Source of the DNA: Ferranicluibacter rubi
GTDB taxonomy: Bacteria > Pseudomonadota > Alphaproteobacteria > Rhizobiales > Rhizobiaceae
Direction of reading: 5' to 3'
Assembly (NCBI RefSeq): GCF_011603255.1
Contig: NZ_JAANCM010000007.1
Span: forward strand, 62,001-126,000
DNA: 64,000 bases
The position numbers and the translations under genes were made by a program. A model generated the notes under the pieces. The model was not told the DNA's origin. It was given only the letters and a program-made list of their open reading frames with translations, and searched no databases. Numbering within the stretch: the first letter of the stretch is position 1; each line of letters opens with the position of its first letter. Below, in pieces: positions 52,967 to 62,308 of the stretch.

Positions 52967-53980
52967 TCAGTTGCTGGCGTTGGCCAGCGCCTCCGGCGTA
53001 ACGAAGGCCGCATAGCTCGGCAGAACCTGCGAGACCTTGCCCTGGTCTTTCAGGAACTGGGCCGTGTCCTTGAGGATCTTCGCCGCACCCGAGGCCTCGC
53101 CGCCGCCGAGCCAGGCAGCCGATGCCTGCACGTCCGGCGTCAGGAGGTTGAGGTTTTTCAGCGCTGCCGCATGCTGCTCCGCCGTGCCGCCGAGGATTTT
53201 TGCAAGCGCCTTGGCGTTGTCGCTTTCGGGGCCCCAGGCTGCCTTGTCGGCGGCGAAGGAGGCGTAATATTTGTTGATCACGCCGGCATAGTCGCGCAGG
53301 AACTTCGGATTTTCGCTGGCAAAGTCCGAGGCCGCGACCCAGGCGGAGAAGGTCGGTGCGCCGCGTTCGGCCACCTCTTTCGAGGTGATCAGCACCTTGC
53401 CGTTCTTCTTCAGCTCGGTCAGCGCCGGATCCCAGACGAAGCCGCCGTCGATATCGCCGCGGGTATAGCTGGCGACGATTTCCGGCTGCGGGATGGCGAA
53501 GACCTGAACGTCCTTTTCCGAGAGGCCCAGCGACGCGATGAGGGCGAGCAGCTGATAATGATCCGTGGAGACGGGAGCGGCGGCGAGCTTCTTGCCCTTG
53601 AGGTCGTCGAGGCTTTCGATGCCCGAGCCACTGCGTACGACAAGCGCCTCGTCGATGCCGGAGATGGAGGAGAGATAGAAGGCCTTCACATCGAGGCCGC
53701 GCGAAGTCGCTGCCGCAAACGGGCTGGAGCCGACATAGCCGATCTGCACATCGCCCGAGGCAATGGCCGCGAAGATCTCGGCGCCGGAGTTGAACTTGCG
53801 GAAATCGATCTCGGTGCCGGTAGCCTTGGCGAATTCGCCATTGGCAATCGCAACCGAGGAGGGCAGCGCATCCGTCTGGTAGCCGACGACCACCTTCTTA
53901 TCCGCCGCTGCTGCAACGGACGCGATTGAGAGACTTGCAAGACCGACGGCCGCGGCCGCGAAGAATGATTTCAATGTCAT
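52967..53980 (-). CDS. tauA: Taurine-type ABC substrate-binding protein
   Basis: The 337-residue protein (ATG 53980, preceded by GGTGG) has a Sec signal peptide ('FFAAAAVGLASLSIASVAAAA'). The mature protein follows TauA closely: 'VVVGYQTDALPSSVAIANGEFAKATGTEIDFRKFNSGAEIFAAIASGDVQIGYVGSSPFAAATSRG', 'AAAPVSTDHYQLLALI' and 'TRGDIDGGFVWDPALTELKKNGKVLITSKEV'. It should bind taurine or another small sulfonate in the periplasm. No taurine dioxygenase gene (tauD) follows; the next genes downstream are tetR and the oxidase set. Confidence 0.92.
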   Translation of the reverse strand: MTLKSFFAAAAVGLASLSIASVAAAADKKVVVGYQTDALPSSVAIANGEFAKATGTEIDFRKFNSGAEIFAAIASGDVQIGYVGSSPFAAATSRGLDVKAFYLSSISGIDEALVVRSGSGIESLDDLKGKKLAAAPVSTDHYQLLALIASLGLSEKDVQVFAIPQPEIVASYTRGDIDGGFVWDPALTELKKNGKVLITSKEVAERGAPTFSAWVAASDFASENPKFLRDYAGVINKYYASFAADKAAWGPESDNAKALAKILGGTAEQHAAALKNLNLLTPDVQASAAWLGGGEASGAAKILKDTAQFLKDQGKVSQVLPSYAAFVTPEALANASN

Positions 53981-54376
53981 ATGTGCCACCTTCACGCGGA
54001 AGACCTCCTCCGCGCCTCGAATTCGGCCTTCAGGATGCGCGAGCGGAGCACGTTTCGACAGCAATAATCTACCAATTTACTTGGGTAACGGGCAAGGACG
54101 TGCTCTGTTTGCCGGTACAAACGCAGCCACTGCCCGAAGTGCGCAATGTCGCCGCTTAAGGCGAGCATGTCGCTTCTCCGGGCGCATAGCCGGCCGGCGC
54201 GTGGTCTGCTGGTGCGTGTCCATGGAGGTGCCGCGGAGGAGCGGCAGGGCGTGAGGAAGGCTTATGCCACCGCCAGGGAGAGCCAGCTCGCGCGGATGCG
54301 ATCGACGGTGCGCTTGATCCTAAACGGACGCCTGTTGCCACAGCCGGCAGCACAACACAGATGGAGGAGCCAAGAC
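53981..54376. other. Divergent promoter region between tauA and fdhA
   Basis: The 396-bp gap must hold promoters in both directions. A near-palindrome TACCAATTTACTTGGGTA (about 54069-54086) lies about 90 bp upstream of tauA and could be a regulator site. A plus-strand frame open from 54146 into fdhA lacks family similarity before 54377 and I do not call it a gene. Confidence 0.45.
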
Positions 54377-55567
54377 ATGAGCAAGAACAGAGGCGTGGTC
54401 TACCTGAAGCCGGGCAAGGTCGAGGTGCGCGACATCGACGATCCGAAGCTCGAGGCGCCCGATGGCCGCCGCATCGAGCATGGGGTGATCCTCAAGGTCA
54501 TCTCCACCAATATCTGCGGCTCCGACCAGCACATGGTGCGTGGCCGCACCTCCGCTCTTCCGGGCCTCGTGCTCGGCCACGAGATCACCGGCGAGGTGAT
54601 CGAAAAGGGCGTCGACGTCGAGATGCTGGAAGTCGGCGACATCGTCTCCGTGCCCTTCAACGTCGCCTGCGGCCGCTGCCGCTGCTGCAAGTCGCAGGAC
54701 ACCGGCGTGTGCCTGACGGTCAACCCATCGCGCGCCGGCGGCGCCTATGGCTATGTCGACATGGGCGGCTGGATCGGCGGGCAGGCGCGCTACGTCACCA
54801 TTCCCTATGCCGACTTCAACCTCTTAAAATTCCCCGACCGCGACCGGGCCATGTCGAAGATCCGCGACCTCACCATGCTCTCCGACATCCTGCCGACAGG
54901 CTTTCACGGCGCGGTGAAGGCGGGTGTCGGCGTCGGCTCCACCGTCTATGTCGCAGGTGCCGGCCCAGTGGGGCTAGCCGCCGCTGCCTCCGCCCGTATC
55001 CTGGGTGCGGCCGTCGTCATGATCGGTGATTTCAACAAAGAGCGCCTGGCGCATGCCGCAAAGGTCGGCTTCGAGCCGGTAGACCTCTCCAAAAGCGACC
55101 GGCTGGGCGATATGATCGCGCAGGTGATCGGCACGGACGAGGTTGACAGCGCCATCGATGCCGTAGGCTTCGAGGCTCGCGGCCATGCCGGCGGCGAGCA
55201 GCCGGCCATCGTGCTCAACCAGATGATGGAGATCACCCGCGCCGCCGGCTCGATCGGCATTCCCGGCCTCTACGTCACGGAAGACCCCGGCGCCGTAGAC
55301 GATGCCGCCCGCCGCGGTAGTCTGTCGCTGCGCTTCGGCCTCGGCTGGGCCAAGGCGCAATCCTTCCACACCGGCCAGACGCCGGTGCTGAAGTACAACC
55401 GCCAACTCATGCAAGCGATCCTCCACGACCGCCTCCCCATCGCCGACATCGTTAACGCCAAGATCATTCCGCTGGATGATGCAGTGCAGGGGTATGAGAG
55501 CTTCGATCAGGGCGCGGCAATAAAGTACGTGTTGGACCCGCATGGCAAACTAGGTGCGGCGGCGTAG
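54377..55567 (+). CDS. fdhA: Glutathione-independent formaldehyde dehydrogenase
   Basis: The 396-residue zinc-dependent alcohol dehydrogenase-type protein (ATG 54377, ribosome-binding site GGAGGAG) matches the Pseudomonas FdhA family of about 398 residues. Catalytic zinc ligands are C47 ('NICGSDQHMVRGR') and H68-E69 ('LVLGHEITGEV'). The structural zinc site is C98, C101, C104, C112 ('CGRCRCCKSQDTGVC'). NAD binds at 'VYVAGAGPVGLAAAASARILG'. It oxidises formaldehyde to formate in the cytoplasm using a tightly bound NAD. Its position beside tauABC and the LLM monooxygenases suggests removal of formaldehyde from C1-sulfur compounds. It also can be a general detoxifier. Confidence 0.93.
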   Translation: MSKNRGVVYLKPGKVEVRDIDDPKLEAPDGRRIEHGVILKVISTNICGSDQHMVRGRTSALPGLVLGHEITGEVIEKGVDVEMLEVGDIVSVPFNVACGRCRCCKSQDTGVCLTVNPSRAGGAYGYVDMGGWIGGQARYVTIPYADFNLLKFPDRDRAMSKIRDLTMLSDILPTGFHGAVKAGVGVGSTVYVAGAGPVGLAAAASARILGAAVVMIGDFNKERLAHAAKVGFEPVDLSKSDRLGDMIAQVIGTDEVDSAIDAVGFEARGHAGGEQPAIVLNQMMEITRAAGSIGIPGLYVTEDPGAVDDAARRGSLSLRFGLGWAKAQSFHTGQTPVLKYNRQLMQAILHDRLPIADIVNAKIIPLDDAVQGYESFDQGAAIKYVLDPHGKLGAAA

Positions 55568-55882
55568 GGGCGCGGGTAGTTGCGAAGCTGTGACAGATCG
55601 TCTGTCGATATGGAATTCTTCTGCGGTGCTGTTGCGGCCAAACTGTTCACTTGGTAGGCCGGTCGATAGCTATCCAGCGCTGAAAAGCCATGCAAACATA
55701 TGTTTGGAAAATCAGTTTACGGTCGGTCCAAGTTCATCTGCAATATCAAGACGTCGGCAATGGAGGGTTACCAGGATGCAAATGTTGGTGGTCACAGCAG
55801 TAGTGTGATACAGCGGCGTTGAAAGTATCATCTTCCGACGGGTTCGGTTGGTCGATGTGTAAAAGTCGGACTCGAAAAGGTT
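55568..55882. other. Intergenic region between fdhA and the IS5-type element
   Basis: The stretch has no convincing coding frame. It should contain the fdhA terminator and the distal end of the IS5-type element, but I could not identify the terminal inverted repeat or target duplication with confidence. Confidence 0.35.
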
Positions 55883-56780
55883 TCAACGATATCCGTATCC
55901 TGCCAGCCGTCTGGTGAGCATTCGGATGTGAGCGATGGTTATCTAGGCTTCTGCTGAAGCGATAGATGTCTCTAAGTCTTTCGCCAGTCTTCTGCATCGT
56001 CCCAGCCACGCGAAAGTCCGTTCAACGACCCAGCGGCGCGGGAGGATTTCAAAGCCTTTGGTTTTGTCGGAGCGCTTGATGATTTCGAGTGACCATTTGC
56101 CGATTTCCTGCAGCCGCTTTTTCAGCTTGTCGCCCGCATAGCCGCCGTCGGCAAAGACATGAAGGAGCCATGGCCAACGGTTGCGAATGGACTTTAGGAG
56201 ATCGGGGCACCGTCACGGTCCTGGATATCGGCACTTTGCACCATGAGGCCGAGTGTATCGACAATGATGTGACGCTTGCGGCCCTTAATTTTCTTGCCCG
56301 CATCAAAGCCCCGGATACCACCGCTTTCGGTTGTTTTTACGCTTCGGCTATCGATGGCACCAGCCGTTGGCGAGGCCTCATTCCCCTCCAGTTCCCGCGC
56401 CTCCATGACGAGGTGATGGTTGATGCGTGACCAAACGCCCATGGCCCGCCATTCATAGAAATACCGCTGCACCGTGGAACAGGGCGGAAAATCCTTGGGC
56501 AGCATCCGCCACTGGCAACCTGTCAAGGCGATATAGAGAAGGGCGTTCACAATCTCCTGTAAATCGGTCTTGCGCGGACGACCCAAACGCCGTGGCGCGG
56601 GCATGAACGCCACAACAAAATTCCATTCGCGATCCGTAACGTCGCTTGCATATCGCAGCGTCCGACGGACATAATTCCGCCGGGTGGTTTCAGTCCACGC
56701 CATCGTGCCCTCCATCGAATCTTTGCAAATCCGACGGAAGCACAACTGGCTGAAAACACTCAATTCTTTTTGGGGGGCAG
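55883..56780 (-). mobile_element. IS5-family (IS427-group) insertion sequence
   Basis: The element encodes a two-frame transposase (56703 to 55943) typical of the IS427 group. Its right limit is set at about 56780, where an older, diverged IS5 relic resumes. The left limit is a guess at the end of the extended second frame (55883). I could not define the inverted repeats. The older relic runs off at this boundary, so the element may have inserted into it. Confidence 0.6.
55943..56703 (-). pseudogene. IS5-family transposase (two frames, second with an early amber stop)
   Basis: The first frame from the ATG at 56703 reads 'MAWTETTRRNYVRRTLRYASDVTDREW', 'RKTDLQEIVNALLYIALTGCQWRMLPKDFPP' and 'GAIDSRSVKTTESGG', then stops at 56194. 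The second frame continues 'LLKSIRNRWPWLLHVFADGGYAGDKLKKRL' and 'RRWVVERTFAWLGRCRRLAKDLE', with the DDE aspartate and glutamate in the usual order. In this IS group a programmed frameshift joins both. Here the second frame meets TAG at 55943-55945 where Trp is usual ('ASAEA-stop-ITIAHIRMLTRRLAG'), so the last 20 or so residues are lost. Activity is doubtful. Confidence 0.75.
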
Positions 56781-56784
56781 CCTC

Positions 56785-57010
56785 TCAGTAGCATCCGCGA
56801 CTTGCAGCCCGTTAAAGCGTTATAAAGAAGGGCGTCCAAGACATCCCGCAGATCGGTCTTGCGCAGAGGTAAAGACGACGCCATGGCTTTGGCATGAAAG
56901 GAGCAACAGAGACCCATTCGCGATCTGTGACATCGCTTTCACACCGGCTTGTTCAACGGACATACTGCCGCTGGTTGGCTTCAGTACAGGCTCTCGTGCT
57001 CTGCATCTAA
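56785..57010 (-). pseudogene. Older, degraded IS5-type transposase fragment
   Basis: On the minus strand, the pieces 'TRACTEANQRQYVR', then 'ESDVTDREWVSVAPFMPKPW' and 'LRKTDLRDVLDALLYNALTGCKSRMLLR', in shifting frames, correspond to the first 60-70 residues of the neighbouring IS5 transposase. They are clearly diverged from it. The fragment breaks off where the younger IS5-type element begins. Confidence 0.7.
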
Positions 57011-57372
57011 TCTTCATAAATTCCAAGGAACCGCAACTAGATATATCGAATCCCCCTTTCGGAGCAGTATCTTATAAATAAGATCGTGCGTAATATATTT
57101 TTTGCACCGACTTTCCGGTAAAAATAGGGCTTAATTCGCTTTTATATTACATTGCGCGAGCGCCTCGGATGTTAACGGGTGTTAATGCTTCGTTACCGCT
57201 GTGTCGTTTGATGAGGGAAATCTCCGTCCCAGCGGATTAAAACTGCCTGAGCGCTGTTGCCCTAGAGGAGCTGCTAGGTTACTTGACAGTCGTTTGGTGG
57301 CCTAAAAATGAGACGTTGGTTTGGTCCCGAGATTTTTACAACGGCTGTGATGGCGAGTCCTTCGAGGGTTTT
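57011..57372 (+). promoter_or_regulatory. AT-rich upstream region of gmd-fcl
   Basis: This region of about 360 bp is markedly AT-richer than the rest of the window (for example ATAAATAAGATCGTGCGTAA and TTTTTTGCACC stretches). It should contain the gmd promoter. An in-frame extension of gmd to 57283 exists but lacks family similarity. I see no recognisable operator. Confidence 0.45.
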
Positions 57373-58515
57373 ATGACTGATAAAGTGCAGAGTGGTGCCA
57401 AAGTTGCGTTAATCACAGGCGTAACAGGTCAGGATGGATCCTACTTGGCGGAGCTACTTCTTTCCAAAGGCTACGAGGTTCACGGCATCAAGCGCCGCGC
57501 CTCAATGTTCAACACTGCCCGTGTAGATCACATTTACGAAGACCCGCATCTTCAAAACGCGCGTTTTAAGTTGCATTACGGCGATTTGTCGGACACCTCA
57601 AATTTAACACGTATTATCCGGGATATTGAGCCAGACGAGGTCTACAACCTTGGTGCTCAGTCTCATGTTGCCGTCAGTTTCGAGGCGCCCGAATACACTG
57701 CTGACGTGGATGCTATCGGAACGCTACGACTGTTAGAGGCAATTCGGTTTTTAGGGCTAGAGAAAAAGGCGAGATTTTACCAAGCTTCAACATCAGAGCT
57801 TTATGGCCTAGTTCAAGAAACGCCGCAGCGCGAGACAACGCCATTTTATCCCCGCTCGCCCTATGCTGTTGCTAAACTTTACGCTTATTGGATCACTGTG
57901 AACTATCGCGAAGCTTACGGTATGTATGCCTGCAATGGAATATTGTTTAATCATGAGTCTCCACGTCGCGGCGAGACGTTTGTGACGCGGAAGATCACCA
58001 GAGGACTTTCCAACATCGCGATGGGGCTGGAAACATGCTTGTTTATGGGTAATATCGACAGTCTCCGTGATTGGGGTCACGCAAAAGACTACGTGCGAAT
58101 GCAGTGGATGATGCTGCAGCAGGACGAGCCGGAAGACTTCGTTATTTCAACTGGATTGCAATACTCAGTTAGAGATTTTATTCACTGGACAGCAAACGAA
58201 CTCGGTCTCATTTTAGAGTTTTCGGGAGAGGGAATTGAAGAAATTGCTACGGTCGCTTCAGTTCGAGGTGATCTAGCTCCAGCGCTCAAGGTTGGAGACG
58301 TAGTTATGAGAATTGATCAGCGATATTTCCGCCCAGCCGAGGTGGAAACACTTCTTGGTAGCTCCGATAAAGCCAAGAAGAAGCTCGGTTGGGTTCCGGA
58401 GATTACCGCAGAAGAAATGTGCGCCGAAATGGTAGCGAATGACCATAGAGCAGCGCGACGTCACGCTCTACTGAAAGAACATGGACTCGAACTACCGGTA
58501 AGCCTAGAGGGTTGA
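57373..58515 (+). CDS. gmd: GDP-mannose 4,6-dehydratase
   Basis: The 380-residue extended short-chain dehydrogenase has the NADP motif '[46 protein letters not shown]', the catalytic set '[38 protein letters not shown]' (YxxxK) and '[19 protein letters not shown]', all standard for Gmd. It converts GDP-D-mannose to GDP-4-keto-6-deoxy-D-mannose, the first step to GDP-L-fucose. The next gene, two bases after its stop, encodes the second step. The product would feed exopolysaccharide, O-antigen or a fucosylated signal molecule. Codon use is AT-richer than in the neighbours, suggesting transfer. Confidence 0.95.
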   Translation: MTDKVQSGAKVALITGVTGQDGSYLAELLLSKGYEVHGIKRRASMFNTARVDHIYEDPHLQNARFKLHYGDLSDTSNLTRIIRDIEPDEVYNLGAQSHVAVSFEAPEYTADVDAIGTLRLLEAIRFLGLEKKARFYQASTSELYGLVQETPQRETTPFYPRSPYAVAKLYAYWITVNYREAYGMYACNGILFNHESPRRGETFVTRKITRGLSNIAMGLETCLFMGNIDSLRDWGHAKDYVRMQWMMLQQDEPEDFVISTGLQYSVRDFIHWTANELGLILEFSGEGIEEIATVASVRGDLAPALKVGDVVMRIDQRYFRPAEVETLLGSSDKAKKKLGWVPEITAEEMCAEMVANDHRAARRHALLKEHGLELPVSLEG

Positions 58516-58517
58516 AT

Positions 58518-59477
58518 ATGCTGTATGATTTGAGGGGTAAGAGAGTTTACGTCGCTGGTCATCGTGGCATGGTAGGCTCAGCTATCGTTCGACGTCTAGC
58601 ATTGGAGAGTTGCCAAGTTCTCACTGCGAGTCGAGCAGAATTAGATCTTACTCGCCAGGCTGATGTTGAAGCGTGGATGAAAAAAAGCCGCCCGGATGTT
58701 GTGGTTTTAGCCGCGGCAAAGGTTGGGGGTATTCTTGCCAACGACACCTATCCAGCCGATTTTCTCTACGAGAATTTGATTTTGGAAGCCAACATCATCC
58801 ACTCCGCTCATCGAGTAGGAGTGGAAAAGCTTCTTTTCCTAGGATCATCGTGCATTTATCCAAAGCACGCTCAGCAGCCAATTAGGGAAGAAGCATTACT
58901 AACGGGAACGCTAGAGGAAACTAATGAGTGGTATGCGGTCGCAAAGATCGCGGGGATCAAACTATGCCAAGCTTATCGTCGCCAGCATGGAAACGATTTC
59001 ATCTCTGCGATGCCTACAAATCTTTATGGTCGTGGCGACAACTTCGATCTAAAATCAAGTCATGTGATGCCAGCGTTGATTCGCAAGTCGCACGAGGCAA
59101 AGATTTCCGGCGCCTCTGAAATTATCATGTGGGGAACAGGCACACCTCGCCGCGAATTCCTCCACGTTGATGACTGCGCCAGTGCATGTGTACACTTGAT
59201 AAAGTTTTATTCCGATGAGCTACACGTCAATGTTGGGTCCGGCAGGGATATAACTGTCTTAGAACTGACTCAGCTTGTGGCCAAAATCGTGGGCTTCAAA
59301 GGGTCTATCAACCACGATCTTAGTAAGCCGGACGGAACAGCGCGAAAACTTATGAGTGCTGACAGGCTACGCTCTCTAGGGTGGGCTCCTACTGTATCGC
59401 TGGAGAAGGGTATTGCGGATACATACGAGGCTTTTCTAGCTGGGAATTATTTGGAGCGAAACTCAATTCGGCCGTGA
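58518..59477 (+). CDS. fcl: GDP-L-fucose synthase
   Basis: The 319-residue protein (ATG 58518; a TTG at 58512 overlapping gmd is less likely) shows 'RVYVAGHRGMVGSAIVRRL', 'LAAAKVGGILANDTYPADFLYENLILEANIIHSAHRVGVEKLLFLGSSCIYPKHAQQPIREEALLTG', 'NEWYAVAKIAGIKLCQAYRRQHGNDFISAMPTNLYGRGDNF' and 'REFLHVDDCASACVHL'. This is the Fcl/WcaG (NolK) epimerase-reductase that completes GDP-L-fucose synthesis. No glycosyltransferase gene follows because the region is cut by transposons. Confidence 0.95.
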   Translation: MLYDLRGKRVYVAGHRGMVGSAIVRRLALESCQVLTASRAELDLTRQADVEAWMKKSRPDVVVLAAAKVGGILANDTYPADFLYENLILEANIIHSAHRVGVEKLLFLGSSCIYPKHAQQPIREEALLTGTLEETNEWYAVAKIAGIKLCQAYRRQHGNDFISAMPTNLYGRGDNFDLKSSHVMPALIRKSHEAKISGASEIIMWGTGTPRREFLHVDDCASACVHLIKFYSDELHVNVGSGRDITVLELTQLVAKIVGFKGSINHDLSKPDGTARKLMSADRLRSLGWAPTVSLEKGIADTYEAFLAGNYLERNSIRP

Positions 59478-59570
59478 TTTATGCTCTCCCTAGAGCGTCG
59501 GGCGCCTTTTGAGAATCCGGCGGCTCCTTTGGTTTCGATTTCATGATTCAACATGGCAGGAGGACTTGCC

Positions 59571-59813
59571 ATGTCTCGCGCCTATTCATTGGACCTTCGC
59601 CAGCGGATTGTTGATGCGATAACGCAGGGCGAAACGCGCCGAGCAGCAGCTGCTGCCTTCAAAGTTTCGCCGGCCACGGCTGTTCGGCTCAAGCAGCGAG
59701 CGGATCGAACAGGTTCGGTCGAGCCGTCCCGGCGAGGACGGCCTGGCGGGGGCGGCAAATTGGGTCCTTACCAGGATGCCATTATCGCCGAGGTAGAGGC
59801 CCAAGCGGAGTAA
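59571..59813 (+). pseudogene. IS630-family transposase, N-terminal fragment
   Basis: The ATG at 59571 (GGAGGA upstream) opens 'MSRAYSLDLRQRIVDAITQGETRRAAAAAFKVSPATAVRLKQRADRTGSVEPSRRGRPGGGGKLGPYQDAIIAEVEAQ', the DNA-binding part of IS630-type transposases. After 80 residues it ends at a TAA supplied by the terminal GTAA of the IS66 element. The DDE domain is absent here and is probably beyond the right edge of the window. Confidence 0.9.
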
Positions 59814-59888
59814 GCGCAATTTTCGATGCACCTTGACGGCTGCGGCAGCGCTGAACCGCCATCACACCGATTTTGATATCCAGGTCTA

Positions 59889-61474
59889 TTACGCCGCAGT
59901 GGTCGTGGCGTAGTTGAACGGCAGCAGGTCGTCGATTTCGGCCGCTTCGTCCCGCTGCGGCAACTCAGTGAGCACATAGCGCAGCCAGGTGAGTGGGTCG
60001 ACGCCACATGCGCGGCAAGTCAGCATCAAACTGTAGACCACTGCGCTGGCCTTGGCTCCGTCAGCGGTGTCGCTGAACAACCACGATTTTCTTCCTGTCG
60101 CAAAGACCCTGATGTCACGCTCCAGAATGTTGTTATCGATCGGCATCCTGCCGTCGGTGATATAGCGCGTCAGATAATCCCATTGATTGAGGGTGTAGGA
60201 CACTGCATCGCCGAGCTTTGTATCCGGCACAATCTTCGGCGCGATATTGTCAAGCCATGCCTTTAGAGCGTTCAGGACCGGCAAGCTGTGCTGTTGCCGG
60301 AACGGCGAATACAATCGGCCTGCGTTTCATCGGCGTCGGGCTTTTTGTCTGCCTGTTTTTCGATCCGGTAGAGCTGCTCGAAGAACCGGAGTGCCTGTTC
60401 CGGCGGTCCGCCTCCATTCTTTCTGGTTTTAAGTGCCTCGACAAAGCGCCGCCGGGAATGCGCCATGCAGCCGACATGGGTGGCATCATCGAAGGCGCGC
60501 CAGGCTGTGTAGCCATCCGTCATGAGTATGCCGCGGTATTTGCCAAGGAAGGTCTGTGGGTGAATCTGACCGCGGCCGGGCTGGTAGTCGAGAAGCACGA
60601 TCGGCTCGTCACTATCCTCGCCGCTGCGATAAGCCCACATATACGATGTGCTGGTGGCTTCCTTATTCTTTTCCTTGAGGACCTGAACGGTCGTCTCATC
60701 ACCGTGAATGAGAGGCTGCGACCTGAGCCGCAATCTCAGCGCATCATAGATGCGGTGAAGATGCTTCTCGCTCGAGCCGATCACCCAGTGAGCGAGAGCG
60801 CCTCGGCTGATCGGAACGCCGGCACGCTCGAATGTCTGAGCCACGCGGTAGAGCGGCGTGCCATCGACGTATTTGTGGACGAGCGCGAAAGCCAGTGTCG
60901 AGGCGGTGGCGATGCTGCCCGGCAGGGGCTGCGTCGGCATCGGAGCGATCACGACAGGCGTATTGATCCCGGTGCGGTCGCAATGGCGGCAGGCATACTT
61001 GAACCGCACGTTCTGCAAGACTTTTGCCTTGACTTCGATATGGAGCTGCTCGGTGACGGCCTCGCCCATTCGATGCATTTGACTGTCGCAGCAAGGGCAA
61101 GCTTTCTGATCGTCGGCAAGGTCATATTCGACACGCTCGCGTGGCAAATCTTCCGGTAGAGGCCTTCTGCCACGCTTCTTTCCCGTGGTGCTTTGGACCA
61201 CCGGCAAGCCTGTATCCGGGAGATCGGCGACCGCGTCGCCATAATCAGGATCATTCTCGTCCGCGGCCTCTTCGGCCTCGTTGAAGATGCGATCAATGTG
61301 CTTTTCGCTGCGGGGGGCAAAACGATGGAGCCTTGCAAGCGCCAGTTCTTCTTCAAGCTTGACGACCCGCTGCGAGAGGGCCTCCTTCTCGGCTTTGAGC
61401 GCAGCAATTTCGGCGGCGTTGGCCGCCAACTGCGCCATCAGCTCTGCAACGCTCAGTTCGCCGGTTCGGGTCAT
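59889..61474 (-). pseudogene. tnpC: IS66 transposase TnpC, frameshifted
   Basis: The N-terminal coiled coil ('LAANAAEIAALKAEKEALSQRVVKLEEELALARLHRFAPRSEK'), the zinc-finger-like part ('CPCCDSQMHRMGEAVTEQLHIEVKAKVLQNVRFKYACRHC') and the first catalytic Asp ('LIHGDETTVQVL') are in the frame starting at 61474. Around 60300-60314 the frame changes, and the C-terminal 'WLDNIAPKIVPDTKLGDAVSYTLNQWDYLTRYITDGRMPIDNNILERDIRVFATGRKSWLF' continues in another frame to 59889. The catalytic Glu is therefore separated from the first part, so the transposase is probably inactive unless ribosomes slip there. Confidence 0.85.
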
Positions 61475-61527
61475 CCCAGTTTTGAATCTGAGCCGCGCCG
61501 CCGCGTCAATAGCTCAATTCGCCACCT

Positions 61528-61881
61528 TTAGCCGGCGATCTGATACTGCCACACGGGATGGCGGATCATCGCATCGATATCGATCCCGTCGAGGATCCAG
61601 TGCAGTTGCTCGGTCGTCAGTGTGACCACCGTCACCTCTCCGCGCGGCCATCGGAACTTGTCTTCGGTCAACCGCTTCAGGATGAGCACGAAGCCCGAGC
61701 GATCGAAGAATAGCAGCTTCACCCGGTCACGCCGGCGGTTGCAGAAGGCAAACACTGCAGGAGCAAACGGGTCCAGCGCCATCGTCTCCTGGACCAGGAC
61801 CGCAAGGCTATTGATGCCGGCCCGGAAGTCGATCGGTTCGCGATGCAGATAGACTTGAAGATCAGCGCCAAGCTTAAACAT
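61528..61881 (-). CDS. tnpB: IS66 accessory protein TnpB
   Basis: The 117-residue protein matches IS66 Orf2: 'LQVYLHREPIDFRAGINSLAVLVQETMALDPFAPAVFAFCNRRRDRVKLLFFDRSGFVLILKRLTEDKFRWP'. It overlaps the tnpA end by 8 bp. Its biochemical role in IS66 transposition is not well defined, but it is needed in studied members. The frame is intact. Confidence 0.95.
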   Translation of the reverse strand: MFKLGADLQVYLHREPIDFRAGINSLAVLVQETMALDPFAPAVFAFCNRRRDRVKLLFFDRSGFVLILKRLTEDKFRWPRGEVTVVTLTTEQLHWILDGIDIDAMIRHPVWQYQIAG

Positions 61882-62308
61882 GACCCAGAGCTCCGATGAT
61901 TGCCGTCAATGCGTTGAGATCGCGGCACTCCAGCGTCAATCTCACACCATTCGGCAATGATACACTCACCTTCGCTGGAGAGGCCAGCGGGTCGCTCCTC
62001 CCCGTCGTCGGCAATCGCTCTTCGCGATCCGTGGCAGGCATCTCAATGGCGAACTCGCTGCTCGGGGCGGCAATCTGAACCGGAATAAACGCAGATGTCG
62101 AAGACGGCGATAATGGATGTGCCGGGGTATGTTTCCTGATCCATTTCCAAACGAGGTTCGCGTTGACCCCGTGTTCTCGCGCAAGTTTCGATACTGATGC
62201 GCCGGGTTCAAGGCAGGCCGCAACGAGGCGATCTTTTGAACCTTGATCGAAGCGCCGTCTTCCATTCCGACCAACCAGCCGCACAGCGAGTTTTTGACCT
62301 TCACCCAT
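61874..62308 (-). CDS. tnpA: IS66 accessory protein TnpA
   Basis: The 144-residue protein has a helix-turn-helix ('LVAACLEPGASVSKLAREHGVNANLVWKWIRKH') and the IS66 Orf1 tail 'KVSVSLPNGVRLTLECRDLNALTAIIGAL'. The frame is intact from the ATG at 62308. The promoter and terminal repeat that should lie upstream have been displaced by the IS1182-type insertion. Confidence 0.93.
   Translation of the reverse strand: MGEGQKLAVRLVGRNGRRRFDQGSKDRLVAACLEPGASVSKLAREHGVNANLVWKWIRKHTPAHPLSPSSTSAFIPVQIAAPSSEFAIEMPATDREERLPTTGRSDPLASPAKVSVSLPNGVRLTLECRDLNALTAIIGALGHV

Noticed and set aside
51232-53013. One 593-residue frame spanning tauC and the tauB region
   Set aside because: Only the last 293 codons are permease; the first part reads tauB in a wrong frame. 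The real start is the ATG at 52113.
9755-57255. AAAACTGCCTGA seen at about 9761 and again near 57239
   Set aside because: The match is only about 12 bp and flanking sequence differs; it is compatible with chance in 64 kb.
57373-59477. gmd-fcl as a nodulation (noeL-nolK) locus
   Set aside because: No nod box or other nod genes are in the window; the same enzymes serve many fucose-containing polymers.
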